NCBI RefSeq assembly: GCF_019090165.1
Contig: NZ_JAHRIB010000059.1
Coordinates: 1-64,000 of the forward strand
Direction of reading: 5' to 3'
DNA: 64,000 nt
Origin: Streptomyces sp. BV286
GTDB lineage: Bacteria > Actinomycetota > Actinomycetes > Streptomycetales > Streptomycetaceae
The notes under the pieces are model-generated. The model was not told the DNA's origin, did not search any database, and worked only from the letters and a program-made list of their open reading frames with translations. A program made the translations under genes and the position numbers. Position 1 is the first letter of the stretch, and every line of letters starts with the position of its first letter. Shown here piece after piece: positions 34,438-44,400 of the stretch.

Positions 34438-37400
34438 ATGCACCACAGATCTCGGCAAGGGTCTCTGCACAGATCTCGGCTCAGACGGCACGGATGGGGT
34501 TCCACGGCGGTCCTCGGAGCGGCCGCCTTCGCACTGGTGGTGGCCTCGCAGGGCGCCGCCGTAGCCCGTCCAGGTGAAGCGGCGGCCGCGGAGCGGGAGT
34601 TCGGTTCCTCCTTCGAGGCGGGTGATCCAGCACCCGACTGGCTCAACACGGTCGACACCGCGCCCGACGGCACGAAGCGGTCGTCGGGTGTCGACGGCGG
34701 CTACAGCACCGGCATCCCGGGCAACGTGACCGACCACGTCACCGACGTCCGCGCGAGCGGCGAGAACCCCGGCGGGGGCGAGGTGAAGGAGAACCTCGTC
34801 GACGTGGAGCCCAGCACGAAGTGGCTGACCTTCGCGCCCACCGGCTGGGTGGAGTTCGAGCTGGACGCCCCGGTCGAGCTGGTCACGTACGCGCTCACGT
34901 CCGCCAACGACCACGACGAGCGCGACCCCGCCGACTGGACCCTCAAGGGCTCCACGGACGGCAAGGACTGGAAGACCCTCGACAGCCGCACCGGCCAGAG
35001 CTTCGGCGAGCGGTTCCAGACGAAGTCGTACCAGCTCACGGAGCCGGCGCGGTACCAACACTTCCGGCTCGACATCACCCGGAACAACGGCGGGGCCGGC
35101 GCCACGCAGCTCGGCGACGTCCAGTTCTCCACGGGCGGCGACGAGGCCCCCACGCCCAAGGACATGATCTCCCTCGTGGACCGCGGCCCGAGCGGCTCCC
35201 CGACCGCGAAGGCGGGCGCGGGCTTCACCGGCAAGCGGGCCCTGCGGTACGCGGGCACGCACAAGAGCGACGGCCGCGCCTACTCGTACAACAAGGTCTT
35301 CGACGTGAACGTGGCCGTGGGCCGCGACACCGAGCTGGCGTACCGGATCTTCCCGTCGATGGCCGACGGCGACCGGGACTACGACGCCACGAACGTGTCG
35401 GTGGACCTCGCCTTCACGGACGGCACCCACCTGAGCGACCTGCGCGCCCAGGACCAGCACGGGTTCGCGCTGACGCCCCAGGGGCAGGGCGCGTCGAAGG
35501 TGCTGTACGTCAACCAGTGGAACAACGTCGTCTCGCGGATCGGCTCGGTCGCGGCCGGCCGGACGGTCGACCGGATCCTGGTCGCGTACGACTCGCCGAA
35601 GGGCCCGGCGAAGTTCCGCGGCTGGCTGGACGACGTGAACCTGAGGGTCGAGAAGCCCGAGAAGCCCAAGGCGCACCTCTCGGACTACGCGTCGACGACA
35701 CGCGGCACCAACTCCAGCGGTGGCTTCTCCCGCGGGAACAACTTCCCGGCGACGGCCGTGCCGCACGGCTTCAACTTCTGGACGCCGGTGACGAACGCGG
35801 GTTCGCTCAGCTGGCTGTACGACTACGCGCGCGCCAACAACGCGGACAACCTGCCCACCATCCAGGCGTTCAGCGCCAGCCACGAGCCCAGCCCCTGGAT
35901 GGGTGACCGGCAGACCTTCCAGGTGATGCCGTCGGCCGCCGCCGGCACACCGGCGACGGGCCGCACCGCCCGCGCGCTGCCCTTCCGGCACGAGAACGAG
36001 ACGGCGCGCCCGTACTACTACGGGGTGCGGTTCGAGAACGGGCTGAAGACGGAGATGACGCCGACGGACCACGCGGCGGCCCTGCGGTTCACCTACCCCG
36101 GTGACGACGCGAGCGTCCTCTTCGACAACGTCACGGACCAGGCGGGTCTCACCCTCGACAAGGAGAGCGGGACGTTCACCGGCTACTCGGACGTGAAGTC
36201 CGGCCTGTCGACGGGCGCGACCCGGCTCTTCGTGTACGGGGTGTTCGACGCGCCGGTCGTCGAGGGGGACTCCTCCGGTGTGAAGGGGCATCTGCGGTTC
36301 GACGCGGGCGAGGACCGCACGGTCACGCTCCGCATCGCCACGTCCCTGATCAGCATCGACCAGGCCAAGGACAACCTCCGTCAGGAGATCCCGGACGGCA
36401 CGTCCTTCGACACGGTCAAGTCGCGCGCCCAGAAGCAGTGGGACAAGATCCTCGGCAAGGTCGAGGTCGAGGGCGCGACGCCGGACCAGCTCACGACCCT
36501 GTACTCCAGCCTGTACCGGCTGTACCTGTACCCCAACTCCGGTTTCGAGAAGGTCGGTTCGAAGTACCAGTACGCCTCGCCGTTCTCGCCGATGCCCGGC
36601 CCGGACACGCCGACGCACACCGGCGCGAAGATCGTCGACGGCAAGGTGTACGTCAACAACGGCTTCTGGGACACCTACCGGACGACCTGGCCCGCCTACT
36701 CACTGCTGACGCCCGGTCAGGCGGGTGAGATGGCCGACGGGTTCGTGCAGCAGTACAAGGACGGCGGCTGGACGTCGCGCTGGTCCTCGCCCGGCTACGC
36801 GGACCTGATGACCGGCACCTCGTCGGACGTGGCGTTCGCCGACGCGTACGTGAAGGGCGTCGACTTCGACGCGAAGTCGGCGTACGACGCGGCGGTCAAG
36901 AACGCGACCGTGGTGCCACCCTCGGCCGGCGTCGGCCGCAAGGGGATGGCGACCTCGCCCTTCATCGGCTACACGAGCACCGAGACGCACGAGGGCCTGT
37001 CGTGGGCGCTGGAGGGCTACCTCAACGACTTCGGCATCTCGAAGATGGGACGGGCCCTCTACGAGAAGACGGGAGACAAGCGCTACAAGGAGGAGTCGGA
37101 GTACTTCCTCAACCGCGCCCAGGACTACGTGAAGCTGTTCGACGACAAGGCGGGCTTCTTCCAGGGCCGTGACCTCAAGGGCGACTGGCGCGTCGAGTCG
37201 TCCAAGTACGACCCGCGGGTGTGGGGCTACGACTACACCGAGACGAACGGCTGGGGCTACGCCTTCACCGCACCGCAGGACTCGCGTGGCCTCGCCAACC
37301 TGTACGGCGGGCGCTCCGGGCTCGCGAAGAAGCTCGACACGTACTTCGCGACCCCCGAGACCGCCTCGCCCGACTTCGTCGGCTCGTACGGGAGCGTCAT

Positions 37401-38274
37401 CCACGAGATGACCGAGGCGCGTGACGTGCGGATGGGCATGTACGGGCACTCCAACCAGGTGGCCCACCACGTGAACTACATGTACGACGCGGCCGGTCAG
37501 CCCTGGAAGACGCAGAAGAACGTGCGTGAGGTCCTCTCCCGCCTCTACACGGGCAGCGAGATCGGACAGGGCTACCACGGCGACGAGGACAACGGCGAGC
37601 AGTCGGCCTGGTACCTCTTCTCCTCGCTGGGCTTCTACCCGCTGGTGATGGGAAGCGGCGAATACGCCGTCGGCTCACCGCTGTTCACCAAGGCGACCGT
37701 GCACCTGGAGAACGGCCGGGAGCTGGTGGTGAAGGCTCCGAAGAACAGCGCGAAGAACGTGTACGTGCAGGGGCTCAGGGTCAACGGCAAGGCGTGGAAG
37801 TCGACTTCGCTCCCCCACTCGATCGTCTCCCGCGGTGGCGTGCTGGAGTTCGACATGGGGCCGAAGCCGTCCTCGTGGGGCACCGGGAAGAACGCGGCGC
37901 CCCCGTCGATCACGCAGGACGACAAGGTGCCGTCGCCGCGCGCCGACGTCGTCGTGGGCGAGGGGGCGCTGTTCGACGACACCTCGGCGACGAACGCGAC
38001 CGTCGCGTCCGCGGATCTGCCGACCGCCGGCCGGGTGGAGGCCGTCCAGTACACGCTGACGTCGTCCGACCGCGCCAAGGCTCCCAAGGGCTGGGTGCTG
38101 CAGGGCTCGTCCGACGGCTCCACGTGGAAGGACCTCGACAAGCGGTCCGGCGAGTCGTTCACCTGGGACCGGCAGACGCGGGCGTTCTCGGTGGCGGCGC
38201 CCGGCGCGTACACGAAGTACCGCCTGGTGCTCGACGGTGAGGCGACGCTGGCGGAGGTGGAACTGCTGAGCTGA
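34438..38274 (+). CDS. Secreted GH92 alpha-mannosidase with discoidin-like modules
   Basis: Exported calcium-dependent alpha-mannosidase (GH92 acts on alpha-1,2 and related linkages of yeast mannan or N-glycans), 1278 residues. A Sec signal peptide ends near residue 50 (alanine-rich). An F5/8 type C-like module lies about 95-232 (DWTLKGSTDGKDWKTLDSRT), a beta-rich region follows, and the GH92 unit runs about 410-1130 with GGFSRGNNFPATAVPHGFNF, GMYGHSNQVAHHVNYMY and HGDEDNGEQSAWYLFSSLGF. A second discoidin-like module ends the protein (about 1170-1278; GWVLQGSSDGSTWKDLDKRS). ATG 34438 lies ten bases after AGGGAGG. A GACAACGTTGTC operator precedes it. Convergent terminator to the next gene. Confidence 0.92.
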   Translation: MHHRSRQGSLHRSRLRRHGWGSTAVLGAAAFALVVASQGAAVARPGEAAAAEREFGSSFEAGDPAPDWLNTVDTAPDGTKRSSGVDGGYSTGIPGNVTDHVTDVRASGENPGGGEVKENLVDVEPSTKWLTFAPTGWVEFELDAPVELVTYALTSANDHDERDPADWTLKGSTDGKDWKTLDSRTGQSFGERFQTKSYQLTEPARYQHFRLDITRNNGGAGATQLGDVQFSTGGDEAPTPKDMISLVDRGPSGSPTAKAGAGFTGKRALRYAGTHKSDGRAYSYNKVFDVNVAVGRDTELAYRIFPSMADGDRDYDATNVSVDLAFTDGTHLSDLRAQDQHGFALTPQGQGASKVLYVNQWNNVVSRIGSVAAGRTVDRILVAYDSPKGPAKFRGWLDDVNLRVEKPEKPKAHLSDYASTTRGTNSSGGFSRGNNFPATAVPHGFNFWTPVTNAGSLSWLYDYARANNADNLPTIQAFSASHEPSPWMGDRQTFQVMPSAAAGTPATGRTARALPFRHENETARPYYYGVRFENGLKTEMTPTDHAAALRFTYPGDDASVLFDNVTDQAGLTLDKESGTFTGYSDVKSGLSTGATRLFVYGVFDAPVVEGDSSGVKGHLRFDAGEDRTVTLRIATSLISIDQAKDNLRQEIPDGTSFDTVKSRAQKQWDKILGKVEVEGATPDQLTTLYSSLYRLYLYPNSGFEKVGSKYQYASPFSPMPGPDTPTHTGAKIVDGKVYVNNGFWDTYRTTWPAYSLLTPGQAGEMADGFVQQYKDGGWTSRWSSPGYADLMTGTSSDVAFADAYVKGVDFDAKSAYDAAVKNATVVPPSAGVGRKGMATSPFIGYTSTETHEGLSWALEGYLNDFGISKMGRALYEKTGDKRYKEESEYFLNRAQDYVKLFDDKAGFFQGRDLKGDWRVESSKYDPRVWGYDYTETNGWGYAFTAPQDSRGLANLYGGRSGLAKKLDTYFATPETASPDFVGSYGSVIHEMTEARDVRMGMYGHSNQVAHHVNYMYDAAGQPWKTQKNVREVLSRLYTGSEIGQGYHGDEDNGEQSAWYLFSSLGFYPLVMGSGEYAVGSPLFTKATVHLENGRELVVKAPKNSAKNVYVQGLRVNGKAWKSTSLPHSIVSRGGVLEFDMGPKPSSWGTGKNAAPPSITQDDKVPSPRADVVVGEGALFDDTSATNATVASADLPTAGRVEAVQYTLTSSDRAKAPKGWVLQGSSDGSTWKDLDKRSGESFTWDRQTRAFSVAAPGAYTKYRLVLDGEATLAEVELLS

Positions 38275-38300
38275 CGCACGGCTCGGCACCCGCACGGCGC

Positions 38301-38341
38301 ACACGGCACCGGTTACGGCAGGACGGTAACCGGTGCCGTGT
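38301..38341. terminator. Bidirectional terminator after GH92 gene
   Basis: Perfect 16-bp stem ACACGGCACCGGTTAC (38301-38316 with 38326-38341), nine-base loop; its left part overlaps the stop codon of the convergent lipoprotein gene. Confidence 0.85.
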
Positions 38342-39677
38342 CGTTGGCGGGGTCGGGATCCCGGCGGTCGGTCCCGGCTGCGTCCGCGACCCTCACGCTG
38401 CCCTCGCCCGGCCCGCCGAGGCGGAGCGTGAACACGAAGGTGCGCGCTTCGCCGGCTTCGAGCCCGCTGCCCACGGAGCAGGAGTACGTGCCCCGGTCCA
38501 GGTCGCAGGAGGGTTCGTACACGTCCTCGTCGATGGCCTCCATGGGCTGTTTCGCCACGGTGGCGCTCTGCGGCGGGGTGAACAGCAGTGTCGTGCTCCC
38601 CGGGGTGGCGGGCCCGTTGTTGCGGACCTTCAGGCGCACCTCGTGCTCGCTGCCGCGTGCGCCGCTCACCTCGACGGGGAAGACCTCGAAGTCGGCGTGC
38701 GTGTCCACCCGCACCTCGCTCCACACCTCGCCGCCGGCGAACGTCCCCCTCAGGTCGGGGCCCTTCGCGGCCCCGGTCGTCAGCCGGGGGCCGTCGCCGC
38801 GGTCGCCGCCCTCGGGCACGGCGCTGTTCTTGGCGGGGCCCATGTCCAGAGCCCATGCCTCCTGAAGGAACGAGGAGTACATCTCCGTCCTGGCGACGTT
38901 CAGCGCCAGGGCCGGGCGGAGGACGACCGCCTGCCCGGGCGGTATGCGCACGCCGGGAAACTCGCACACCGTGACGGAGTCCTTCTGGAGCTCCGGGTAG
39001 CGGCAGTTGCCGTACCGGTGCTCGAAGCGCAGACCCGTGCCGACGGCGAGCTTCAGGCCGACGCCCCGGACGGGCACCTCCCCGGTGTTGCGGACCACGA
39101 CGGGCGTGCTGAGCACGGAGCCGGGGCCGACGTCCTCGAACACCTTCGTCGTCCGCACCTTCACCACGGGCTCGCCGACGACGACCCGGGTGCGGGCGCT
39201 GAGCGTCTTCCCGTTCCGGGTCGTGAAGCTGAAACGCACCGACCCGCTGTCGCCGGGCCTGCTGCCGGGGGCCGCGTAGGGATACACACGGTCGATGTCG
39301 GACCAGCTGTCGTAGGTGCCGCTCACCCGGCAGACGACCCGGGTGCCTGTCCCGGCGCACCTGGGGTTCTTCTTGCGGATCTCCGAGATCTTGAGCCGTA
39401 CGGCCCGCTCCGACCCGGTGACGTCCACCGTGAGCCGATGGTCCTGTGTCCCGACGTGGCTCCTCGCCTTCACGTCCTCGGCCCGGACGTGGAAAGGCAC
39501 CTTGTCCGTCGGACCGGACCCGTCCCCGGGCGGCCGGAGATAGAACAGGTCCGGCACCGCGATCCCCGACTTCTTCGCTGCGCCGGCACCCGTGCCGCAG
39601 CCGGCGAGTCCGCCCAGCGGCATCACCAGTGCCAGGCAGACGGCCGCGGGCCGCAGCACAGTCCCTCGCGCGCGCAT
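38313..39677 (-). CDS. Putative lipoprotein with Ig-like/CARDB-type repeats
   Basis: 454 residues, exported: signal peptide with lipobox GLAGC near residues 24-28. The rest is beta-rich, with features of repeated immunoglobulin-like domains of the DUF11/CARDB kind: STPVVVRNTGEVPVRGVGLK, EVRLKVRNNGPATPGSTTL and a C-terminal DPDPANDTAPVTV strand. Cys pairs (CAGTGTRVVC, CRYP with CEFPG, CDLDRGTYSC) suggest disulfides. No catalytic motif is visible. ATG 39677 follows GGGAGGA closely. Two GACAACGTTGTC-type sites 45 bp apart lie upstream, the same motif as before the GH92 gene, so it may be co-regulated surface machinery. Function unknown. Confidence 0.75.
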   Translation of the reverse strand: MRARGTVLRPAAVCLALVMPLGGLAGCGTGAGAAKKSGIAVPDLFYLRPPGDGSGPTDKVPFHVRAEDVKARSHVGTQDHRLTVDVTGSERAVRLKISEIRKKNPRCAGTGTRVVCRVSGTYDSWSDIDRVYPYAAPGSRPGDSGSVRFSFTTRNGKTLSARTRVVVGEPVVKVRTTKVFEDVGPGSVLSTPVVVRNTGEVPVRGVGLKLAVGTGLRFEHRYGNCRYPELQKDSVTVCEFPGVRIPPGQAVVLRPALALNVARTEMYSSFLQEAWALDMGPAKNSAVPEGGDRGDGPRLTTGAAKGPDLRGTFAGGEVWSEVRVDTHADFEVFPVEVSGARGSEHEVRLKVRNNGPATPGSTTLLFTPPQSATVAKQPMEAIDEDVYEPSCDLDRGTYSCSVGSGLEAGEARTFVFTLRLGGPGEGSVRVADAAGTDRRDPDPANDTAPVTVLP

Positions 39678-39800
39678 GGCTCCTCCCGGGGAGACCGTCG
39701 TGGAAGATCGCCGGATCGCACACGCTACCGCTTGCGAGGAACGGGAGTCCGGTCCAGCCGGTGCAGCGGACACTCGGACGGACTGGGAGGCCAACTGGTT

Positions 39801-39813
39801 TGACAGCGTTGTC
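39801..39813. promoter_or_regulatory. Candidate operator TGACAGCGTTGTC
   Basis: One mismatch from the GH92 operator. The same bases include TTGACA, followed 19 bases later by TAGAGT, which would read rightward. Confidence 0.55.
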
Positions 39814-39845
39814 CGTTGGAGGAGTAGAGTCGGCTTCAGATCATG

Positions 39846-39859
39846 AGACAACGTTGTCT
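39846..39859. promoter_or_regulatory. Candidate operator AGACAACGTTGTCT
   Basis: Perfect 14-bp palindrome with the same core as the GH92 site; 45 bp from the site at 39801 (about four helical turns). Confidence 0.65.
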
Positions 39860-39976
39860 TCCACGTCCACTGGTCGACACAAGCCACGCTCCACCCGTAC
39901 CGGCCTCCCCCGACCGGTCCGGCTCGCGGACCCGGTGGACTACGGTCACCGGGTCCGCCCCGAGCAGTGGGCCGGC

Positions 39977-41071
39977 TCAGCCCGGACGGCACGCGAGGGC
40001 CGTCGCCGGATCACCTCCGGACCCCTCGACGACGTATCCGAACGTGGTGCTCTTGCCCGGAGCGAGCGATCCGTTCCAGTTGGCGTTGTGGACCATCACG
40101 TTCTGGCCCGTGTAGGTGGCGCTGCCGCTCCACAGGCTGGCGACCGACTGACCACCCGGCAGTGCCCAGTCGACCATCCAGCCGAGCAGCGGGACGTCAC
40201 CGGAGTTGGTGACCGTCACCTCGGACTGGTAGCCGCCGGACCAACTGCCCGTCGTACGGCGGGTGGCGGAGCAGGCGCCGGGCGGGGGCTCGGTCGGGTT
40301 GCCCGGGTCGTGGATGCCTGTCACCTCTCCGTTGCCGCCGTCGAAGACGATGTCGGAGCAGGAGTAGAAGGTCTCCGCGCTGTCCGAGCGCTGCCAGACC
40401 ATGTAGATGAGGTGGCGGCCCGACTTGCCGGCGGGGAGCTTGCCGGACCAGGAGTAGTTGGCCTCGACATTGCCCGGCGATCCGTTGAGCGGCGGATGGT
40501 CGACGCTCAGGAACGGCCGCTCCTCCAGGTCGTTCCAGGTGAGCGCCCTGGTCGGGTCGAAGCCGTCCTTGGTGACGTAGACGTAGAACCAACCCGGGTG
40601 CGCGGCCCAGGCGTTGTAGGAGAAGTCGACGGTCGCGCCCGAGGTCAGATGGGTCAACGGCCAGTCGGCGCTCGGGGTGTTGAAGCCGGTGAAGTTGGTG
40701 TTGCCGCCGCTGCACAGTTCGCCGTCGGGCACGAATCCGCGGGTGCGGCCGGCGCCGTCGGAGCGGAGCACCGAGAACCAGTTGTAGAACGGGGTCGTGC
40801 CGCTGACCTGTTGCGCCTTCTTGCAGGCGGGGTTGACCGGTTTGATCTCACCGGTGTCGGTGAGCCCGTCCTGCCAGCACAGGAAGGTGCGGCTGCCGGG
40901 CTTCATGGGGGTGCCGTGGGCCTTCGCCTCGCCGCCGGCCGAGACGACCAGACCGAGCGCGGGGATGGTGACGACCAGGGCCAGCAGGATGAGGAGGAAG
41001 GCTCTGAACCGGGCGGGGACGGGTAGCGGTAATCGCCGGGGCGAGCGGGGAGTCGATGTTGTCAGGGTCAT
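39977..41071 (-). CDS. AA10 lytic polysaccharide monooxygenase with CBM2, cellulose-type
   Basis: Secreted copper enzyme that oxidatively cleaves crystalline polysaccharide; 364 residues. The Sec signal peptide ends before H52 (AKA/HGTPMKPGSRTF), giving the N-terminal copper histidine; the second brace histidine is H158 in YNAWAAHPGW. The catalytic domain runs to about 260 (CSDIVFDGGNGEVTGI), then a short Pro linker and a C-terminal CBM2 (about 270-364; GWMVDWALPGGQSVASLWSG). The sequence resembles S. coelicolor CelS2, a cellulose-active member, more than chitin-active CBM33 proteins. Codon 14 is TTA (41030-41032), so efficient translation should need the bldA tRNA. A perfect CebR box lies 129 bp upstream of ATG 41071. 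Confidence 0.93.
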   Translation of the reverse strand: MTLTTSTPRSPRRLPLPVPARFRAFLLILLALVVTIPALGLVVSAGGEAKAHGTPMKPGSRTFLCWQDGLTDTGEIKPVNPACKKAQQVSGTTPFYNWFSVLRSDGAGRTRGFVPDGELCSGGNTNFTGFNTPSADWPLTHLTSGATVDFSYNAWAAHPGWFYVYVTKDGFDPTRALTWNDLEERPFLSVDHPPLNGSPGNVEANYSWSGKLPAGKSGRHLIYMVWQRSDSAETFYSCSDIVFDGGNGEVTGIHDPGNPTEPPPGACSATRRTTGSWSGGYQSEVTVTNSGDVPLLGWMVDWALPGGQSVASLWSGSATYTGQNVMVHNANWNGSLAPGKSTTFGYVVEGSGGDPATALACRPG

Positions 41072-41450
41072 GACAGGCTGAACCGTCCCTTCGTTCACAG
41101 GGCGTGGGGAGCCCGTGTGCGGGTGGGGGTGTCGGCACGTCCGGGGTATGCATACGCGAGGCGGGAGCGGGCCCGGGGTGGGTTCCGGTCCACCGGAGTT
41201 GGGAGCGCTCCCACCCCACGTGCCTTCGAAGCTAGCGCGGACCGCAACCGCTGTAAACGCCTGGCGCAAGGGGCCCGTGCCCGGCCGACCTGCGCATGGC
41301 AACCGCCAACCACCCTGGCCGAAAGAGGCATTGGCACCCCCCGGCCACGGGAATCGCTTGAGTCGTTCTCCGCGCGGCACCCACTCTGATCACTGGCTTC
41401 CGCCCACCAGGCCGGAAGCGTTGTCAGTGTTCTGGGGAGGACGTCCACCC
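41072..41450. other. Divergent intergenic region, LPMO / subtilisin
   Basis: 379 bp without a gene. It holds the CebR box (41200-41213) and, just before the subtilisin ribosome site, a half-match to the GACAACGTTGTC operator (GCGTTGTCAG near 41418-41427). Confidence 0.6.
41200..41213. promoter_or_regulatory. CebR box
   Basis: TGGGAGCGCTCCCA, identical over all 14 bases to the established Streptomyces CebR operator. CebR represses cellulose and cello-oligosaccharide genes and is released by cellobiose or cellotriose. It faces the LPMO gene. Confidence 0.88.
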
Positions 41451-44400
41451 ATGCGAAGACTCCACGCCCTCTGGGCCGTGGCCGGAACGGCCGGACTGCT
41501 CGCGGCCGCGGTCACGCCCGCGACGGCCGGTCCCGGGGGCCCGGCCACCACGTCCGACGCGACCACGAGGGCCGGTGCGGGGACCGGTGCGGAAGCCCGC
41601 GCCGGGACCACGAAGACCGTCACCCTTCTCACCGGTGACACGGTGTCGCTCACCGCCGGACCGGACGGCAAGCAGGCCGTCGACGTCCGGCGCGGCAAGG
41701 GCCGTGAGGCCGCCACCTTCCTGTCCACCGAACGCGACGGCGAGGTGAGCGTCCTCCCCTCGGACGCGATCCCGCTGGTGCAGGCGGGCCGTCTCGACCC
41801 GGCCCTGTTCAATGTCACCCAGCTGGTGAAGCAGGGATACACGGACGCGAAGACCGGCACCACGCCGGTGATCGCGACGTACACGAAGGGCAGTGCGACG
41901 CCCGACGGAGCGCGCCGCACGCTCGCGCTCCCCGGCATCGACGGCGCCGCGCTGAGCGCGAAGAAGTCCACCGCGTTCTGGGCGGACATCGCCCCGGCGC
42001 TCGGCACCGAACCCACCACCAAGACCGCGAAGCGACTCGGCGAGGGCATCGACAAGATCTGGCTCGACGCCCAGGTGAAGGTGTCCCTCGATGTGAGCGT
42101 GCCGCAGATCGGCGCGCCCGAGGTGTGGCAGTCGGGCTACGACGGAAAGGGCGTCAAGGTCGCCGTCCTGGACACCGGCGTGGACACCGACCACCCGGAT
42201 CTCGTGGAGAAGCTCGGTGAGACGAAGAGCTTCGTACCGACCGAGCCGGTGCGGGACGGCCACGGCCACGGCACCCACGTGGCCTCCACGATCGCCGGCT
42301 CGGGCGCGGCCTCGGACGGCAGGCTGGGGGGCGTGGCACCCGGTGCGGAGCTGCTCGTCGGCAAGGTGTTGGGCAACAACGGCCGCGGCCAGACCTCCTG
42401 GATCCTCGACGGCATGGACTGGGCCGCGCGCTCCGGTGCGAAGATCGTCTCGATGTCGCTGGGCGGTGACGCGACCGGCCCCTCCGACGTACTGAGTGAG
42501 ACCGTGGACGAGCTGTCCGCGTCCACCGGCGCCCTCTTCGTGATCGCGGCAGGTAACGCCGGCCCGTCCGCGCAGACCCTCGGCACCCCGGGCATCGCGG
42601 ACTCCGCGCTGACCGTGGGCGCGGTCGACAAGTCCGACCAGCTGGCCTCGTTCTCCAGCCGCGGCCCACGGCTCGGTGACTCGGCCGTCAAGCCGGAGAT
42701 CACCGCGCCGGGCGTGGGGATCGCGGCGGCCCGTGCCGCGGGAACCAACATGCCGGGCAGCACGCCTGTCGGTGACAGGTACACGAGGGTGAGCGGCACG
42801 TCGATGGCGACCCCGCATGTCTCGGGCACCGCGGCACTGGTCGCGCAGGCCCATCCGGACTGGACGGGACAGCAGATCAAGCAGGCCCTGGCCACCACCG
42901 CCAGGACCAGCCCCGACGCCTCCGTGTTCGAACAGGGCGACGGCCGCGTCGATGCCGTACGGGCCGTCGGCCAGGGCGTCTTCGCCACTGCGGCACTCAG
43001 CTTCGGCACGTACGAGGCGGACGACGGCGCCGAGGCCGCGGGCAAGGAGATCACCTACACCAACACCACTGACGAGCCGGTGGAGTTGAAGCTGGCGTCG
43101 TCGCTCACCGAGGCCGCCCTGGGCGCGGACGTCGTGACCGTCCCGGCGAGGGGCACCGCCACCGTCGCGGTCACGGTCGACCCGGCCGGGGAGGCCGAGG
43201 GCCGCTACACGGGTCACGTCACCGCGAGCGCCGCGGACGTCCGGGTCACCACGGCCGTCGGCTTCGAGATACTGCCGAAGACCTACGACCTGAAGGTCTC
43301 TCTGCTGAACCGGAGCGGCCAGCCGTCGACCTCGGCGTCGATCTTCGTGCTGCAGGAGCTGAACGGCGCGTACCCGGACTCGCACGGGTTCCTCGGCCGC
43401 GGTTACACCTTCAAGGTGCCGGCCGGTACGTACTCCATGGCGACCTGGATCCCGGAGCGGGACGCGGCGGGACTGGAGGTCGCCACCTCCGTCGTCGGTG
43501 ATCCGGAGATCAAGGTCGACAAGGACACCGAGGTCGTCTTCGACGCCCGCAAGGCCGTCGAGATCAAGCCGCGGACGAAGGAGAACTCCGAGTTCCAGAG
43601 CTTCAGCACCAACTGGCACCGGGAAGGACCCGGGACCGCCTTCGGGGCGACCTACGCCCAGAACTGGTGGACCGACCGCATCTATGTCGCTCCGACCGAG
43701 AAGGTCACCGAGGGCCTCTTCGAGTTCACCCCCAAGTTCCGTCTGTACGAGAAGGAGCTGACGGCGAGCGTCAGCAGCCCCGAGAAGTACGCGCTGCCTC
43801 TCGACTACTCACAGAGCGACACCCCTCAGACGAAGTTCAGCGGTAAACGCACGGTGCGGGCGGTGGACGCCGGCAGCGGCACCGCGGCCGACTTCCAGGG
43901 GCTCGACGTCAAGGGCAAGGTGGCGGTGGTCCGGCTGGCAGCCGGGATGACGGCCGACGAGGCGGTGGCCAACGCGACGAAGGCCGGGGCCGGTTACGTC
44001 ATCGCGTACCAGGAGAAGCCGGGGTACTGGATCTCCTGGGTGGACAGCACGACGATCCCGCTGATGGTCGCCACCGGCGAGGACGGCGCGAAGCTCGGCG
44101 CGCTGCTGAAGAGCGGGAAGAAGGTCACGCTGAAACTGGACGGCACCGCGGTCAGCCCGTACGTCTACAACGTGATGTTCCCGCAGACCGATGCCGTCTC
44201 GAAGAACCAGACGTACTCGCTGAACAGCTCCAACACCGTGAAGCAGAAGGTCCGTTACCACGGAAGCCGGGCAGGTGACGTCGGCAAGGACGCCGTCTAC
44301 CGGTACCGCCCGTGGCAGGGTGCCGCCATCGAGACCAGCCAGTACGTCCCCCTCGGTACGACGCGCACCGAGTACTACAACGTGGATCCCGACACCCGCA

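Noticed and set aside
39843..40115. 90-codon rightward frame after the 39846 operator
   Set aside because: Antisense to the CBM2 part of the LPMO, with no ribosome site and no family resemblance; at most an antisense transcript.
41418..41427. Fourth GACAACGTTGTC operator before the subtilisin
   Set aside because: Only the right half matches well; the left half agrees at three of six bases, so it is not listed as a site.
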